Assembly (NCBI GenBank): GCA_009746045.1
Contig: RPFO01000935.1
Span: 1-27,499 of the forward strand
Reading direction: 5' to 3'
Origin: Mesostigma viride
Taxonomy: Eukaryota > Streptophyta > Mesostigmatophyceae > Mesostigmatales > Mesostigmataceae
DNA: 27,499 nucleotides
The translations under genes were made by a program, and so were the position numbers. Numbering within the stretch: the stretch's first letter is position 1; the number at the start of each line of letters is the position of its first letter. Shown one piece after another: positions 15,809-24,182 of the stretch. The notes below the pieces were generated by a model, which searched no databases, had not been told where the DNA came from, and saw nothing but the letters and a program-made list of their open reading frames with translations.

Positions 15809-18004
15809 ATGAGCCTCGCGCGGTACCTGCAGCACGTGCAAGGAGGCGACGGTTTTTCTCCGCACATTTTCGACGAGCACTTCGCCAAGTACGCGAACGA
15901 GGGGTACGCCGCCCCCGTCGAGCCGACCGCCGAGGCCGTACCGCCGCCCGTCCCGTACGGCGACATCACGGCGCGGCAGGCAGAGGACTTCGGGGTGGTT
16001 ATGGTGGACCGCGACGTGCTTGCGCGGATCATGCGCGCGGTCGAGGAGGTGGAGAGACGCAAGGGTCTTTCGGTTCCGCCGTCGTTGAACTCGGTGTACG
16101 CGAGCGAGGGGGGCGGGTGGCCGGGGGTGACGACGGAGGACGGGGAGCTGGTTCGTATGCCGTCTCGCCTGGATTTGGACTACGGTACGAAGTTGCCTCC
16201 GATGATGCTTCCGTCGGACTTTGAGCGCGTGATGGCGCCGATCTACCCGGGGTTCCGTCCGGTGCACGGGGCGGGCGACTCGGGCGGCAACGAGAGGAGC
16301 GACGACGCGCCCAAAGCCTCTGTACCCGCCCCGGCGGTGTCGGGTCCAGATCCGGCAACGGAACCTACAGAGGAGGAGAAACTCGCGTTTATCAACAAGG
16401 AGGTGGGAAATATCAAGCCGTATCTTATGGAAAAGGTGACCGGTGCGAAGGGCACGAGTGATTACGATAGCGTCCTAGATGAGGCATACAAGTACGCGAA
16501 GTTCGTGGAAGATCATCCCGATAGCAGGGAGGCAATGGCAGAAGAAATGGTCGATATGATCAAGGAAATAAAGTCGATTGGGAAAGGCTTGAAGAGTGCC
16601 GCGGGGTGGGCGTGGAAAGGAACCGGGAAGCTTTCCGGGAGTTTGTTAGACAAGGTCAAGGAGGTAGCGTTTAATTTGTTCGCGTCGAGTGAACCATCCG
16701 CGAGTGTCGCCGCGCCTATGGACGAGGCGACAAGAGAATCCAAAGTGCGAGAAATCGAGGTAATGAACAGGGAGCTGTACAACGAACTTATGAAGAAACG
16801 GGCAATGTTCGAGGAGGGCGTGGACGTTGACGCATTGATCAACGATTATTACGAACGGGCCGAAGACGCGTTCTTTTTTCCAGACGGTCTGGAGGCCGTG
16901 TCGTTACAAGTGAAGGCGTTGGGCAAACTCCTCGCGAGCAAGGTCGTGGACGCAACGAAGGTGTCAAAAAGGTTAAGCGAGAGATTTGTCGACCACGCGT
17001 CTCGTTTCGCAAAACGTATGTATTCCAACGTAGAAGAACCCACGTCCGATGTTGAACCTTTGTCCGCAGAGGAAAAGCGCGCCGTGATCGATGAGATGGG
17101 TCTTGGCGAACGTTATGAGGAAGAGATCAGAGCGGGCGCGGATTCGGGCAAAATGTTGGACGTGGTATACGACCTCGCCGTGAAAATGCTCAACGACGAA
17201 ATGGGATACTTGGAGATAGGGGAAAATATGGACAGGTATCTGCGAGCGGCAGGGAGACTGGCGAGACGCGGACTCGTGGGCGCCGGTCGTGCTGCGATGG
17301 CTCCCGTTAATATGATGATGTCGGGAGCCGAATTCCTGTCGCACGGTGCGAGCGCGCTGGTGCAGCGCGCGTGGGATGCTATGATGAATCCCGGCTCGAA
17401 TGTGCCGGCTTTCCATTACGGACAAAGTACGATCGACGCGTTGAAAGACGTGCCCGAAACTCGTGACGTCTTTGACCATCTCGATTCGAAACACATCGCC
17501 CAGGCCGCGTTGGACGCGTTGAAAACGCAACCGTTCGCGTTGGACCAGACAAAGGATGTCGACAAGATCGAGGAATTCGCTCTTAAACTCATCCAGATGT
17601 CCGAAGAGGAGGATTCGAGCGTTGATTTGGACAACCTGATCAATGCGGTGAACAAAGTGAAGGACATGGCGCGGGACTCTGCCAAGGCGGAGGCGGCCGC
17701 GACGGGTCACGATCCGTTGCCGAGGTTGTCTGTTGAGGATGCGAAAAAAGGAGTGTTGGACGTGCTGTCCAGATACGACGCGAGGCTGAGTGCAAACAGA
17801 CAGAATTTCGTCGAACACGTGAATGGGCTTTTGAACCAATTGCCAAGTTACGACAATAAAAAATATACGTCGAGCAAGGATGAGTTACGGCACAAAATAG
17901 CAGAAATATCGAGTAATGGGACAACATATGTGACGGGCGATGAACTTAAAAGAGTTTTCGATTTCATCGACCAAATGAGGAGGATTGCGCGTTCGAAAAA
18001 ATAA
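15809..18004 (+). CDS. Long helical mosaic protein 2, 731 residues
   Basis: An uninterrupted 731-residue frame. The N-terminal ~185 residues are GC3-rich, with Pro-rich segments and aromatic patches (YLQHVQGGDGF, LDLDYGTKLPPMM, IYPGFRPVHG). After a disordered linker (PAPAVSGPDPATEPTEEE) the composition relaxes at about 16365, and the remaining ~540 residues are almost entirely charged amphipathic helices. Glycine/alanine-rich hydrophobic stretches (KGLKSAAGWAWKGTGK near 260-275, and LARRGLVGAGRAAMAPVNMMMSGAEFL near 485-510) could associate with membranes. No enzyme motif is seen. Size, position next to other long proteins and amphipathic build suggest a structural or virion-internal protein, but this is inference. 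It is followed 28 bp later by mosaic protein 3. Confidence 0.75.
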   Translation: MSLARYLQHVQGGDGFSPHIFDEHFAKYANEGYAAPVEPTAEAVPPPVPYGDITARQAEDFGVVMVDRDVLARIMRAVEEVERRKGLSVPPSLNSVYASEGGGWPGVTTEDGELVRMPSRLDLDYGTKLPPMMLPSDFERVMAPIYPGFRPVHGAGDSGGNERSDDAPKASVPAPAVSGPDPATEPTEEEKLAFINKEVGNIKPYLMEKVTGAKGTSDYDSVLDEAYKYAKFVEDHPDSREAMAEEMVDMIKEIKSIGKGLKSAAGWAWKGTGKLSGSLLDKVKEVAFNLFASSEPSASVAAPMDEATRESKVREIEVMNRELYNELMKKRAMFEEGVDVDALINDYYERAEDAFFFPDGLEAVSLQVKALGKLLASKVVDATKVSKRLSERFVDHASRFAKRMYSNVEEPTSDVEPLSAEEKRAVIDEMGLGERYEEEIRAGADSGKMLDVVYDLAVKMLNDEMGYLEIGENMDRYLRAAGRLARRGLVGAGRAAMAPVNMMMSGAEFLSHGASALVQRAWDAMMNPGSNVPAFHYGQSTIDALKDVPETRDVFDHLDSKHIAQAALDALKTQPFALDQTKDVDKIEEFALKLIQMSEEEDSSVDLDNLINAVNKVKDMARDSAKAEAAATGHDPLPRLSVEDAKKGVLDVLSRYDARLSANRQNFVEHVNGLLNQLPSYDNKKYTSSKDELRHKIAEISSNGTTYVTGDELKRVFDFIDQMRRIARSKK

Positions 18005-18032
18005 ATTGATAGGTAAAAGTATACCACACGTC

Positions 18033-20212
18033 ATGACGACCCCGGGCAACGTGTTACTTTCGCTGTACGAGGGCGGCAAGGCCGTCCCGGCCAAGGTGGC
18101 GAGCTGGGTGCGGGAGAGCGTCGGGTCCTGCGCGAGCGGCGTCGGAAAGACGCTCAAGAGGGACGAGATGGCGCGCGTCGTCGCGGCCATGTACCCCGAC
18201 TTGCCCGCCGAATTCCTGCAGAAAGCGGCCAAACCGTCCCTCTGTCTCCTGCTGGGCGACGAGATCGTCGGCCGCACGATCTCGGGCCTGTGTCGCCAGG
18301 GCCTGGCGGGCGGCCCCGACACGCAACGGCGATTGATCGAGATCGTCTCCACGCTCACCCAACAGCCCGCCGCGAGTTTGGTAGCGCTCCCGCGCGATGC
18401 GCTGTGTTCACTGGCGGCGAACGCGTCCTCGACGAAGCAGAGAGCGGGCGCGATGCACGCCGCCAAATTGCTCGACCCGCTCGCGGGCGTCGACTGGTCC
18501 AAGGTGGGCGCGCAGGCGTCGTCGGCTCTGTCCGCTGCGGCGCGCGGCGGGCGCGCGGCGTTCGACGCGTCCAAGGTGATCGGAGAGCAACTATACGACG
18601 GGACGAACGCGGTGTTGCAGTCGCCGGTCACGCGCGCGGCGGCGAGGATGGCGGGACAGGCGGCGATGGCGGGCGGACGGATGGCAGGACAGGCGGCGAT
18701 GGCGGGGGGCGGATGGCGGGGAGGGCGGCGATGGACATGGTGGCGCCTCCGCCGTTCGAGATCCACGGGGTGACGCAGCACAGGGCGTACCGGGTGGCTC
18801 TGGATTCGGCGCACCGGATGCGATCGGATCGGATCGCGTCGGCGATGAACCCGTACACGGGCGTGGAGAAGGGCAAGGCGCCCAAGGTGTCCCGCGCGAT
18901 GCGGAGGGACGGGAACCCGTACGTCGGCTACGGGAACGCCGGGTATCTTGGTTCCTCAAGGAAGTCCGTCACCGCACCGGGTGCAGGTGTTATCCTCGTC
19001 GGTGCAGGTGCGTCCCCTACGCGCTCGCGTTTCCGATTTACTCCAGAGACACGAGCGAAATCGATACAGGCCTTGAAAAAGGCACGTGTCAGAATCGCCC
19101 AAGAGTTACGAAGCTCGATAGTACAAAGCCTTTTGGAAGGCAAATCGAGGCAGGAAATCCTGGATTCGCTCGACGGTAAGGACGGGATGCGAGCACTTGT
19201 TATGAAAATGTTGGAAACGGCGAATGAACATTTAGATGGTGAATTCGGAAAGCTTGCTGCGTATAAAGCACTAGAAGCTACGGAGTGGAGCAGTGACGTG
19301 CAGCGTTATGACACACTACTCGAGGGGGAATTGTCGCCACAAGATCGCAAGGCATTCGAGGAACTACGCGAGAGAGCGTTGCTGAATTCGGAAAATGCAA
19401 AAACAGAATATCGCCAGATTCTGCGAGTGGCGGAGGAAGCGGGCATAAAAACACTTGACAATAATGAAACGCACAATAGATATCGTGGTGGAGGGACGAC
19501 TTATACTGTGTCCGACAAGCTCTTGAGTGATACAATTGCATCTATAGATAGGGCCAAAAAGAATGACGCACGAACGGGACAAAAGACGGCTCATCTTGTC
19601 GTGAACCGAATGAGAGATTATGCCGGCTTGAGTCGCGATGATTATCTTGCAGAGATTGTCCAAAAAGAATTAGAAGATAGAACGGCTCGCAAGATCGAAG
19701 ATGCGTACCCGGGAGCGCTGTCAAGTGGCGTCGGAGCAAGGGAGTTGTTGAAAGCCAAGGACCGAGACGTGAAAAGAAAGAAAACAGCTGACATAATCGA
19801 AGGCATGTACCCGGGAATACTGTCGAAGGGCGACAGAGTGAGGGAGTTATTGAGAGCCAAGGACCAAGCCGAAAAAGTAACTAATACGGATCGGAACCTG
19901 GCAATGGGGTTGATGAAGTTCGACCCCGCAGAAACCGATGAATTATTAGAACGCAATAGAAAGAGTCGAGACACGGCTGACGATCAAGAGAATGCAGACT
20001 CGGGCGACGATGCAGAGAAAGAGAGAGTGAACCAGGCGCGGTACGCCCGGTCGGGTCGCAAGCACCGCGCCAAGTCCGCGTCCGCCAAGAAGCCCTCGGT
20101 CCGTGTCGCGGCATCCAAGCGGAAGCACCGCGCCAAGTCCGCCCCGTCATCCGGCTCCTCCTCGCGGCGGTGTTCCCACTCCCTCGGCGCCAACGCCGTC
20201 CTATGCGCCTAA
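18033..20212 (+). CDS. Long mosaic protein 3, -1 frameshift within an 11-residue repeat
   Basis: Starts at ATG 18033. The N-terminus has two helical 'RD...LC' repeats (KRDEMARVVAAMYPDLPAEF...LC and RRLIEIVSTL...ALC) like those of the gene at 12691. Then comes MAGQAAMAGGR in tandem. The initial frame stops at 18773, but the MAG(Q/R)AAM repeat continues in the -1 frame, which is open to 20212; the full product is ~725 residues. The C-terminal part contains a block of relaxed codon use (about 18955-20035). That block has charged helices and two ~28-residue repeats (YPG.LS.G...RELL.AKD). A GC-rich, strongly basic tail follows, with RKHRAKSA twice, resembling histone-H1/protamine-like DNA-binding tails. 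No catalytic motif. A DNA-associated structural role is plausible but unproven. Confidence 0.68.
18648..18733 (+). repeat. 33-nt in-gene tandem repeat (MAG[Q/R]AAM)
   Basis: Units start at ATG 18648, 18681 and 18713. Unit 1 is 33 nt and unit 2 is 32 nt. The missing nucleotide is inside unit 2, at the G-run 18704-18709, and is what throws the gene out of frame. Confidence 0.85.
18704..18710 (+). other. Slippery-type heptamer G GGG GGC
   Basis: In-phase G GGG GGC at the frame switch of the 18033 gene. The repeat register shows that a 1-nt loss relative to the neighbouring unit happened here, favouring indel over programmed slippage. Confidence 0.5.
19688..19870 (+). repeat. Two ~28-codon repeats (YPG.LS.G...RELL.AKD)
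   Basis: About 19688-19771 and 19784-19867 share GTACCCGGGA, CTGTC, GGGAGTT and GCCAAGGACC at matching positions. The encoded helices repeat the same pattern, an internal duplication within the relaxed-composition block. Confidence 0.8.
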
Positions 20213-20261
20213 CCGGCCCGCGAAATTCTGTCCACTCCCGTTGTGAGTGTCCCTGCGAACG

Positions 20262-20858
20262 ATGGAGCCCGCCCCGGACGTCGCCCCCGAACTCGTCTGC
20301 CGTCTCTGCGGCGACTCCTCGGCCGCCAAGCCCCTCGACTGGAAGTCCCTCTGCAAGGCCTGTCGCAAGGCCGAGGGGAAGAAGTTCAAGGCGTCCAAGG
20401 AGGGCTACTTCCGCAACCAGGTCCACTCCCTGCACAAGACCAACCGCCGTTCCGGTCGTCGCCAGGTGTCCCTCACCGCGCGGGACCTGGCCGAGATATG
20501 GGACCAGCAGGGCGGTCTGTGCGCCATCACCGCGTTAGAGATGACGCACGCGCCCGACTCCGGTCCCGGCCCGTCGGGCCGATCCGCGACCGTCGATCTC
20601 ATCGATTCGAAGGCCGGCGTCGTCAAGGGGAACGTCCGTCTCGTCTGTCGCCGCGTCAAGCGCATGAAGGGCAACGATGACGTCGACTCGTTCCTCGACT
20701 TCTGCGCCCTGATTGGCGACCGATCCGCGGCACCGTCCACTAGTGCCGTCAAAGCCGACACGGCCGACGAAAACGACACGAACATGTCGGTCGATCGTGT
20801 CGGTTCGGCCGCCCACACGTCCTGGGCCGACATCCAGGACGACATCGAGGAAGTATAA
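20262..20858 (+). CDS. Zinc-finger / HNH-like nuclease-fold protein
   Basis: A 198-residue protein from ATG 20262; the frame is open slightly upstream but without another ATG. The N-terminus has a C-x2-C...C-x2-C zinc site (C13, C16, C31, C34: VCRLCG and LCKACR). Residues ~78-130 resemble an HNH-type fold of giant-virus proteins: IWDQQGGLCAIT, then VDLID (about 111-115), then GVVKGNVRLVC with N124. The usual first histidine of HNH is not evident, so catalysis is doubtful; a DNA-binding relic is possible. The C-terminal ~50 residues are acidic and disordered. The stop codon overlaps the TATAAAG box that appears to drive the SSB gene. Confidence 0.68.
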   Translation: MEPAPDVAPELVCRLCGDSSAAKPLDWKSLCKACRKAEGKKFKASKEGYFRNQVHSLHKTNRRSGRRQVSLTARDLAEIWDQQGGLCAITALEMTHAPDSGPGPSGRSATVDLIDSKAGVVKGNVRLVCRRVKRMKGNDDVDSFLDFCALIGDRSAAPSTSAVKADTADENDTNMSVDRVGSAAHTSWADIQDDIEEV

Positions 20859-20860
20859 AG
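20854..20860 (+). promoter_or_regulatory. TATA box of the SSB gene
   Basis: TATAAAG overlaps the upstream stop codon (TAA 20856-20858) and lies 73 bp before ATG 20933. The intervening leader is pyrimidine-rich and ends in ACCATGG. Confidence 0.6.
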
Positions 20861-20932
20861 GTCGCCCCGTGCGTTGTCCGAGCTCGTTCCTTTCTCTCCA
20901 CCTACCTCCACCACCACCGCCGAGTAGCAACC

Positions 20933-21747
20933 ATGGCCTCCACCATCGTCCTTTTCGACGACTTCGATGCGGACAAGGTCTTGTACAAGGACCCCAAGCG
21001 GTCCGGGCGGGGTCCGTCGGGCCCAGGCGCCCTCTCCGTGTACATGTCCTACGGCGTCGACGGCACGCCCATCCGCATCCAGACCCCGCGCATGCGCGCG
21101 CCGTTCGGCATCAGCTCCTTCGATCCCAAGCCCGGGACCAACGACATCCGCAAGTACACTCTGGACCTCTCGTTCGACCGCCACACCACTGAGGGGTCGG
21201 ACAACGCGCTCTTCTACGAAATGTGGACGGGGCTCGACGACCGCAACAAGAAGCAGTCGCATTCCAAGTGCGTGGAATGGTTCGGCAAGAAGATGAGCGA
21301 CGAACTCATCGGGGAGCTGTACACGTCGGCCATCAAGCCCTCGAAGAAGGAGGAGTACCCCCCACGCTCAAGTGCAACGTGCCTTTCCGCGACGGCCAAT
21401 TCCAGTGCCGCTTCTTTGACGAGAACCGCCAGCCCGCCACCTTCGCGGACGTGCAGAAGGGCTGTGACGTGCAAGTCATCCTGGAGGTGTCGCGCATGTG
21501 GTTCATGGACAAGCAGTTTGGGTGCACGCCCGTGGTGCAGTCGCTGCAGTTCTTCCCGTCGAACCGCATGCCCGACGAGTACTGCTTCGTGGACCGCGGG
21601 GTCGCGAACCGCTCGCCCTCCGAGGGGTCAGACGACGAGACCGTCCGTGAGAACAAGCGGCTCAAGGGACTCTCTGATGAGGAGTTGCACGCCGAGGGCT
21701 ACACGCGAGACAACAAGGGAAACGTGTACGCGTATGACAACAGCTGA
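20933..21747 (+). CDS. T7 gp2.5-like single-stranded-DNA-binding protein (apparent -1 frameshift)
   Basis: The sequence pattern matches the gp2.5-like SSB family of algal and giant viruses: FGISSFDPK, KYTLDLSFD, FYEMWTGLDDR, CVEWFGKKM and LYTSAIK, then in the next frame LKCNVPFRDGQFQCRFFDE, KGCDVQVILEV, MWFMDKQFG and VVQSLQFFP. These proteins coat single-stranded DNA during replication via an OB fold; the acidic C-terminal tail (EGSDDETV and onward) would recruit partners. The first frame covers about 142 residues to a C6 run at 21358-21363, then becomes nonsense ending at 21787. The -1 frame continues to 21747. C CCC CCA is in slippery phase, but in an essential gene a missing C in the assembly is the likelier explanation. 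Full length would be ~271 residues, reasonable for the family. Confidence 0.78.
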
Positions 21748-21811
21748 AAGGTGGACGTATGCGTGGGCACCGGACTACATCCGTTAGTCTCGAAATTATA
21801 TGTCTGCATGT

Positions 21812-21821
21812 ATTATTATCG
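21812..21821 (+). promoter_or_regulatory. ATTATTATCG motif before membrane protein gene
   Basis: Lies 5 bp before ATG 21827. The identical 10-mer occurs on the minus strand at 27048-27057 upstream of the other small membrane-protein gene. If it is a promoter, the start at 21827 is preferred over ATG 21800, which precedes the motif. Confidence 0.4.
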
Positions 21822-21826
21822 AACCG

Positions 21827-22252
21827 ATGTTATCCGATTCCCTAATAAAATCCTTTTTGGTGGGTTCCTCTGCCCCCATGGGCGCGTTGTTGCCATTGTA
21901 CTTGTCCGCCGTCCGTTCCGTGGGCGTCCCGGCCCAGCCGGCGCACACGGAATGGGTCATATTCCTAGTCATGATCGTGTTAGGCGTAGGAAACCTCGCG
22001 GCCGTGCGTTGGACTCGCGAGTACAACAAGCACATTAGCAGCGACAGGAAGTTCGTGTACGCGGGCGCGATCGCCGGTCTGACGATAGGTCTGCTCGTGG
22101 CCGCGTCCGGTTTCCACCTGTCGTACTTCCCGGGATGGTCGATCGCCGGCCACGCGATCCCGATCGTCGCATCGACCGCGGCGTACTCGGCCTTGTTCCT
22201 GTACGTCCTCAAACCGCTCGACGCGCTCATGAACCAGGTGTGCGCTTCGTGA
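21827..22252 (+). CDS. Multi-pass membrane protein, 141 residues
   Basis: Predicted integral membrane protein with hydrophobic segments near residues 17-33, 43-60 (WVIFLVMIVLGVGNLAAV), 77-95 (YAGAIAGLTIGLLVAASG) and 106-127, separated by short charged loops (RWTREYNKHISSDRK). No signal peptide is needed for such a topology. An upstream ATG at 21800 would add nine residues but overlaps a likely promoter motif. No family recognised; small multi-pass proteins in these viruses are often components of the internal virion membrane, which is an inference here. It sits between the SSB gene and a metallopeptidase gene, all on the plus strand. Confidence 0.72.
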   Translation: MLSDSLIKSFLVGSSAPMGALLPLYLSAVRSVGVPAQPAHTEWVIFLVMIVLGVGNLAAVRWTREYNKHISSDRKFVYAGAIAGLTIGLLVAASGFHLSYFPGWSIAGHAIPIVASTAAYSALFLYVLKPLDALMNQVCAS

Positions 22253-22287
22253 GGGGTCGAGAATCGCGCGGGATACGGTGCAATATC

Positions 22288-22857
22288 ATGAAACGCAAGT
22301 GGAAGCAACTCGAGGCGGCGTTAGATGCGATCTACTCGCCCCGGTTGAAAAGGGCGCCCAACATCGACGGGATCTTGGCGCGCGACCCGGGGTTGGCGGC
22401 GATGACGAAAGAAATCATCCGCACGTTCTTCCGATCGGGGTATCCGTTGACCCCTCGCGTCCTCTTGTTGGACGAACTGTTCCAAGAAGAGCCCGGACTT
22501 AGTCCGCGGACGCGCGACCGACTGAAAGAGACGTTCGCGTTCAGCGTGGACGAGGACGAGCCGCGCATCGTCATCAACCCCGACTACTGGGCTTCGAGTC
22601 TTCCGGAAATGTTGAGAAGCGGATGCAAGTATACCCAGGACGGCGTGGACATGCCGAAACACGTCCCTCTGATCCTCGCGGGGGCGGTCGCGCACGAGAT
22701 GCTGCACCTGATCGACGGCGAGGAAGACGTCCGGGACGTGTCGGACGTCAACTACGGCCACACGTCGACGTGGCTGTCCCTCATGAAACGGCATCTAGGG
22801 AGGGGCGGCGACGGGGATCCGACGAAGGAGATCAATTTCACGTTCCAACTCGTCTGA
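22288..22857 (+). CDS. SprT-like zinc metallopeptidase, third in window
   Basis: A 189-residue protein starting at ATG 22288 (MKRKWKQLEAALDA). The zinc motif HEMLH is at residues 136-140 in a hydrophobic helix (AGAVAHEMLHLIDG). A third ligand histidine follows at 158 in NYGHTSTWLSLM, matching the HGxxF-type site of SprT-like proteases. The N-terminal half is helical and contains FSVDEDEPRIVINPDYW, a strand-turn region before the active site also typical of the fold. It lacks the long N-terminal domain of the two paralogues at 10-3071 and is clearly diverged from them. A role in releasing DNA-bound proteins is family-based inference; it could equally serve in virion maturation. Confidence 0.75.
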   Translation: MKRKWKQLEAALDAIYSPRLKRAPNIDGILARDPGLAAMTKEIIRTFFRSGYPLTPRVLLLDELFQEEPGLSPRTRDRLKETFAFSVDEDEPRIVINPDYWASSLPEMLRSGCKYTQDGVDMPKHVPLILAGAVAHEMLHLIDGEEDVRDVSDVNYGHTSTWLSLMKRHLGRGGDGDPTKEINFTFQLV

Positions 22858-22972
22858 TGGATTACGTGTCGGTGTCGTTTTCTAGATCGCGTTCGCGGAC
22901 CGCGCAAAGTAATCGCGTCTCGTAACGATTTAGTCGCGACGGCGACTCTCGACCACACAATCGAGACGAACC

Positions 22973-23437
22973 ATGGCAGCGAGAGCGAGTTCCTACGCGA
23001 GGCTGGTCTGCGTGAGTCAGCATGTGTCCAAATGCAGGAGGTGGTTGGAATCCGTGGAACGCGAGCGAGGGATCAAGATACAGCACGCCGGGAACGGCGG
23101 CGAAAAGGTTTTATTCACGTCCAAAGGCAAGCCGTTATACGTCGACGGGTTCACGTCGGACACCGACCCCCCTACGGTGTTCGAATACCACGGGGACTTT
23201 TGGCACGGGAACCCGGACAAGTTCGGGTTCTTCACCGAGCACCCCGTCAAGAACTGCTACCACGGCGAGCTATACATCCGCACGATACGCAAAGAGGAGG
23301 AGATCTTGCGGATGGGCTATGCGTTGGAGACGAGGTGGGAATGCGAGGACGAGGGTCTGCCCGCGCCCAAGTGGAAGGTCCCTTCCAAGTTCCCGCTGAC
23401 CGGTAAGCCCCGAGGCGGGAAGACGCGCTGGTCGTGA
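22973..23437 (+). CDS. Vsr-like PD-(D/E)XK endonuclease-fold protein
   Basis: A 154-residue protein with the pattern typical of very-short-patch-repair-like nucleases: YVDGF (D58), FEYHGDFWHGNP (E71, H73, W77, H78), then a helix with R.EE.LRMGY and the strand WECE near 122-125. Vsr-like enzymes nick DNA at mismatches; relatives without a partner methylase are found in phages, polintons and large DNA viruses. Catalytic Asp and His are present, so activity is plausible. The C-terminus is short and basic. The start is ACCATGG at 22971-22977. The 115-bp gap before it holds no recognisable gene. Confidence 0.72.
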   Translation: MAARASSYARLVCVSQHVSKCRRWLESVERERGIKIQHAGNGGEKVLFTSKGKPLYVDGFTSDTDPPTVFEYHGDFWHGNPDKFGFFTEHPVKNCYHGELYIRTIRKEEEILRMGYALETRWECEDEGLPAPKWKVPSKFPLTGKPRGGKTRWS

Positions 23438-23469
23438 AAAATCTCTCGGCACACAGTTATACGTCGAAG

Positions 23470-24137
23470 ATGTCCACCTCCTATTGCAACGCCGCGAGAG
23501 GGCAGTCGACAGTTTCATCGGCGCTCGCGAGCGGCCGCAGGTGTTCCCCGAGCTGTGCGTCGACCCGGAGTTCGAGACGATGCGTTCCTCGCAGCAGGTC
23601 GGCACGGAGACGCGTCTGATCCCGTCGGACGAGTACGACAACGTGTACGGCATCGACACGCGCGCCGCGCCCCGTCTGAGCCAGATCGGGAGCGGTTTCG
23701 ACGCGCAGATGCAGTTCGCGACCGACCTCCTCCCGTCCGCGGAGGACGTCATGGGCTTGCTCCTGAAGCAGGGGGAGGGCATCCTGGCCGTCACGAGCAA
23801 CCGGAAGGACCTGCCTTTCACCGGCATCCAGAGCCTCCGCGAGTACACGCCCGCCCCCATGGACCTGAGCATGTTCGGCCAGATGAACCTGGCGACGACG
23901 GGCGTCATGGCCAACGCCAAGTGGAACGGGTCGATCGGCGCGTTCCCCCGCCCCGTGACGATGCAGTTCGACCCCCGTTACGAGCTCCCTAGCCTCGCCG
24001 ACGCCGACACGACGGTGTACGGCGTCCCCCTGGTGAACGCGACCGAGTCGTTCGGCATGATGGGCGAGCCCTCTCGAGGAGCACAAAACGCCGTCCGCGG
24101 GGCTCCCGGGTTCAACGCCGAGCTCACCGGTCTCTAG
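23470..24137 (+). CDS. Unknown, probable structural protein; frameshift near N-terminus
   Basis: The long frame ending at TAG 24137 is clearly coding from about 23500 (SFIGARERPQVFPELCVDPEF, then PSDEYDNVYGIDTRAAPRLSQIGSGF). It is rich in Pro, Gly, Phe and Met with no obvious helices (MDLSMFGQMNLATTGVMAN), which fits a beta-rich or extended virion protein. No ATG exists in this frame before 23581. A good ATG at 23470 (MSTSYCNAARG) is in the frame one base away (-1 shift), so a base is probably missing near 23495-23510. Alternatives are a TTG start or ATG 23581. No family is recognised. Confidence 0.62.
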
Positions 24138-24182
24138 TGCGTTCGAGGCACACGCAAAATCGTCCGGGTGACTACAGTAGCA

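Noticed and set aside
15491-16267. 258-residue minus-strand frame overlapping the start of the 731-residue gene
   Set aside because: Only the part from ATG 15784 downward is coding-like; the upstream part is His/Arg-rich shadow.
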